Shown here piece by piece: positions 13,726 through 14,052 of a stretch of 14,052 bases of DNA. Each line of letters opens with the position of its first letter. Position 1 is the first letter of the stretch. The notes beneath the pieces were generated by a model that had not been told where the DNA came from, ran no database searches, and was given only the letters and a program-made list of their open reading frames with translations. Location: the NCBI GenBank assembly GCA_964538565.1, contig CAZIGW010000236.1, positions 1 through 14,052 of the forward strand. Direction: 5' to 3'. A program made the translations under genes and the position numbers. Source of the stretch: CAYVBN01 sp964538565. Lineage in GTDB: Bacteria > Pseudomonadota > Alphaproteobacteria > Rhizobiales > Xanthobacteraceae.

Positions 13726-14052
13726 TCACATCACCAGCACCGCCGCGCCCTGCAGCCGGCCTTCGCGCAGGTCGGTGAGCGCCTCGTTGGCGCGCTCGAG
13801 CGGATAGGGCGTGACGGACGTCTCGATGCCGGCCTGCGGGGCGACGGCAAAGAATTCCTGCGCGTCGGTCCGCGTCAGGTTGGCGACCGAGACGACCTGC
13901 CGTTCCTCCCACAGGATGCGATAGGGGAAGCCCGGAATGTCGGACATGTGGATGCCGCCGCACACGACGCGCCCGCCCTTCTTCACCGCGCGCAGCGCCG
14001 CCGGCACCAGCGCGCCGACCGGCGCGAAGATGATGGCGGCGTCGAGCGGCTC
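13726..14052 (-). CDS. zinc-type alcohol dehydrogenase, C-terminal end only (5' end beyond window)
   Basis: The frame enters at the window edge on a codon boundary and runs 108 residues to a TGA at 13726-13728. It carries the end of the NAD(P)-binding domain, 'AALRAVKKGGRVVCGGIHMS', then 'IPGFPYRILWEERQVVSVAN', 'LTRTDAQEFFAVA' and the family ending 'YPLERANEALTDLREGRLQG' plus 'AAVLVM'. This matches the C-terminus of medium-chain zinc-binding alcohol dehydrogenases, which oxidise alcohols or reduce aldehydes with NAD(P). The catalytic zinc ligands and the nucleotide-binding glycine motif lie outside the window and cannot be checked. The next gene on this strand starts 157 bases downstream, and I see no clear terminator between them. 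Confidence 0.88.
   Translation of the reverse strand, partial: EPLDAAIIFAPVGALVPAALRAVKKGGRVVCGGIHMSDIPGFPYRILWEERQVVSVANLTRTDAQEFFAVAPQAGIETSVTPYPLERANEALTDLREGRLQGAAVLVM

Overview
The window is GC-rich (roughly two thirds G+C by eye), gene-dense and made of catabolic accessory genes. The two tricarboxylate-transport-type solute-binding proteins (Bug/TctC family), the dihydroxyphthalate-decarboxylase-like protein, the LysR regulator and the CoA-ligase/TPP-enzyme pair are typical of soil or aquatic Proteobacteria that degrade organic acids and aromatics: Burkholderiales or an alphaproteobacterium such as a Bradyrhizobium or Rhodoplanes relative. I cannot decide between these from sequence alone. 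I saw no rRNA, tRNA, CRISPR, insertion sequence, integrase or phage gene, and no gene-free stretch exceeds 300 bases. Nearly all very long reading frames opposite the genes are GC-skew shadows.

Layout. 1-1708 (minus): a two-gene unit of a cytoplasmic amidohydrolase followed after 10 bases by a 4,5-dihydroxyphthalate decarboxylase-like protein cut by the window edge. 1834-2823 (plus): a Bug solute-binding protein, divergent from that unit and closed by a strong intrinsic terminator. 2892-3272 (minus): a small VOC/glyoxalase-fold protein with its own candidate promoter. 3432-5890 (minus): a tight three-gene operon (second Bug protein, an alpha/beta-hydrolase whose nucleophile is alanine, a dimeric alpha/beta-barrel protein), divergent from a LysR regulator at 6036-6971. 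A palindrome in the divergent gap fits the LysR T-N11-A box. 7027-8412 (plus): a CDF cation-efflux pump with an unusually long C-terminal region. 8533-9026 (plus): a small membrane protein of the DUF6790 type broken by a one-base frameshift. 9057-12383 (minus): an acyl-CoA synthetase followed by a TPP-dependent enzyme, plausibly one operon. 12507-13568 (minus): an exported alpha/beta-hydrolase. 13726-14052 (minus): the C-terminal end of a zinc-type alcohol dehydrogenase, cut by the window edge.

How they may work together (inference). The Bug proteins would capture organic acids in the periplasm, but no TctA/TctB membrane subunits are present here, so they would share a transporter elsewhere or act as sensors. 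The amidohydrolase/decarboxylase-like pair and the LysR operon look like two separate degradation modules. The CoA ligase plus TPP enzyme could activate and then cleave or decarboxylate an acid, with the dehydrogenase handling a resulting aldehyde or alcohol. Nothing here is a clear new defence or mobile system; the best novelty candidates are the nucleophile-less hydrolase operon, the three-repeat CDF tail and the hairpin over the CoA ligase ribosome-binding site.
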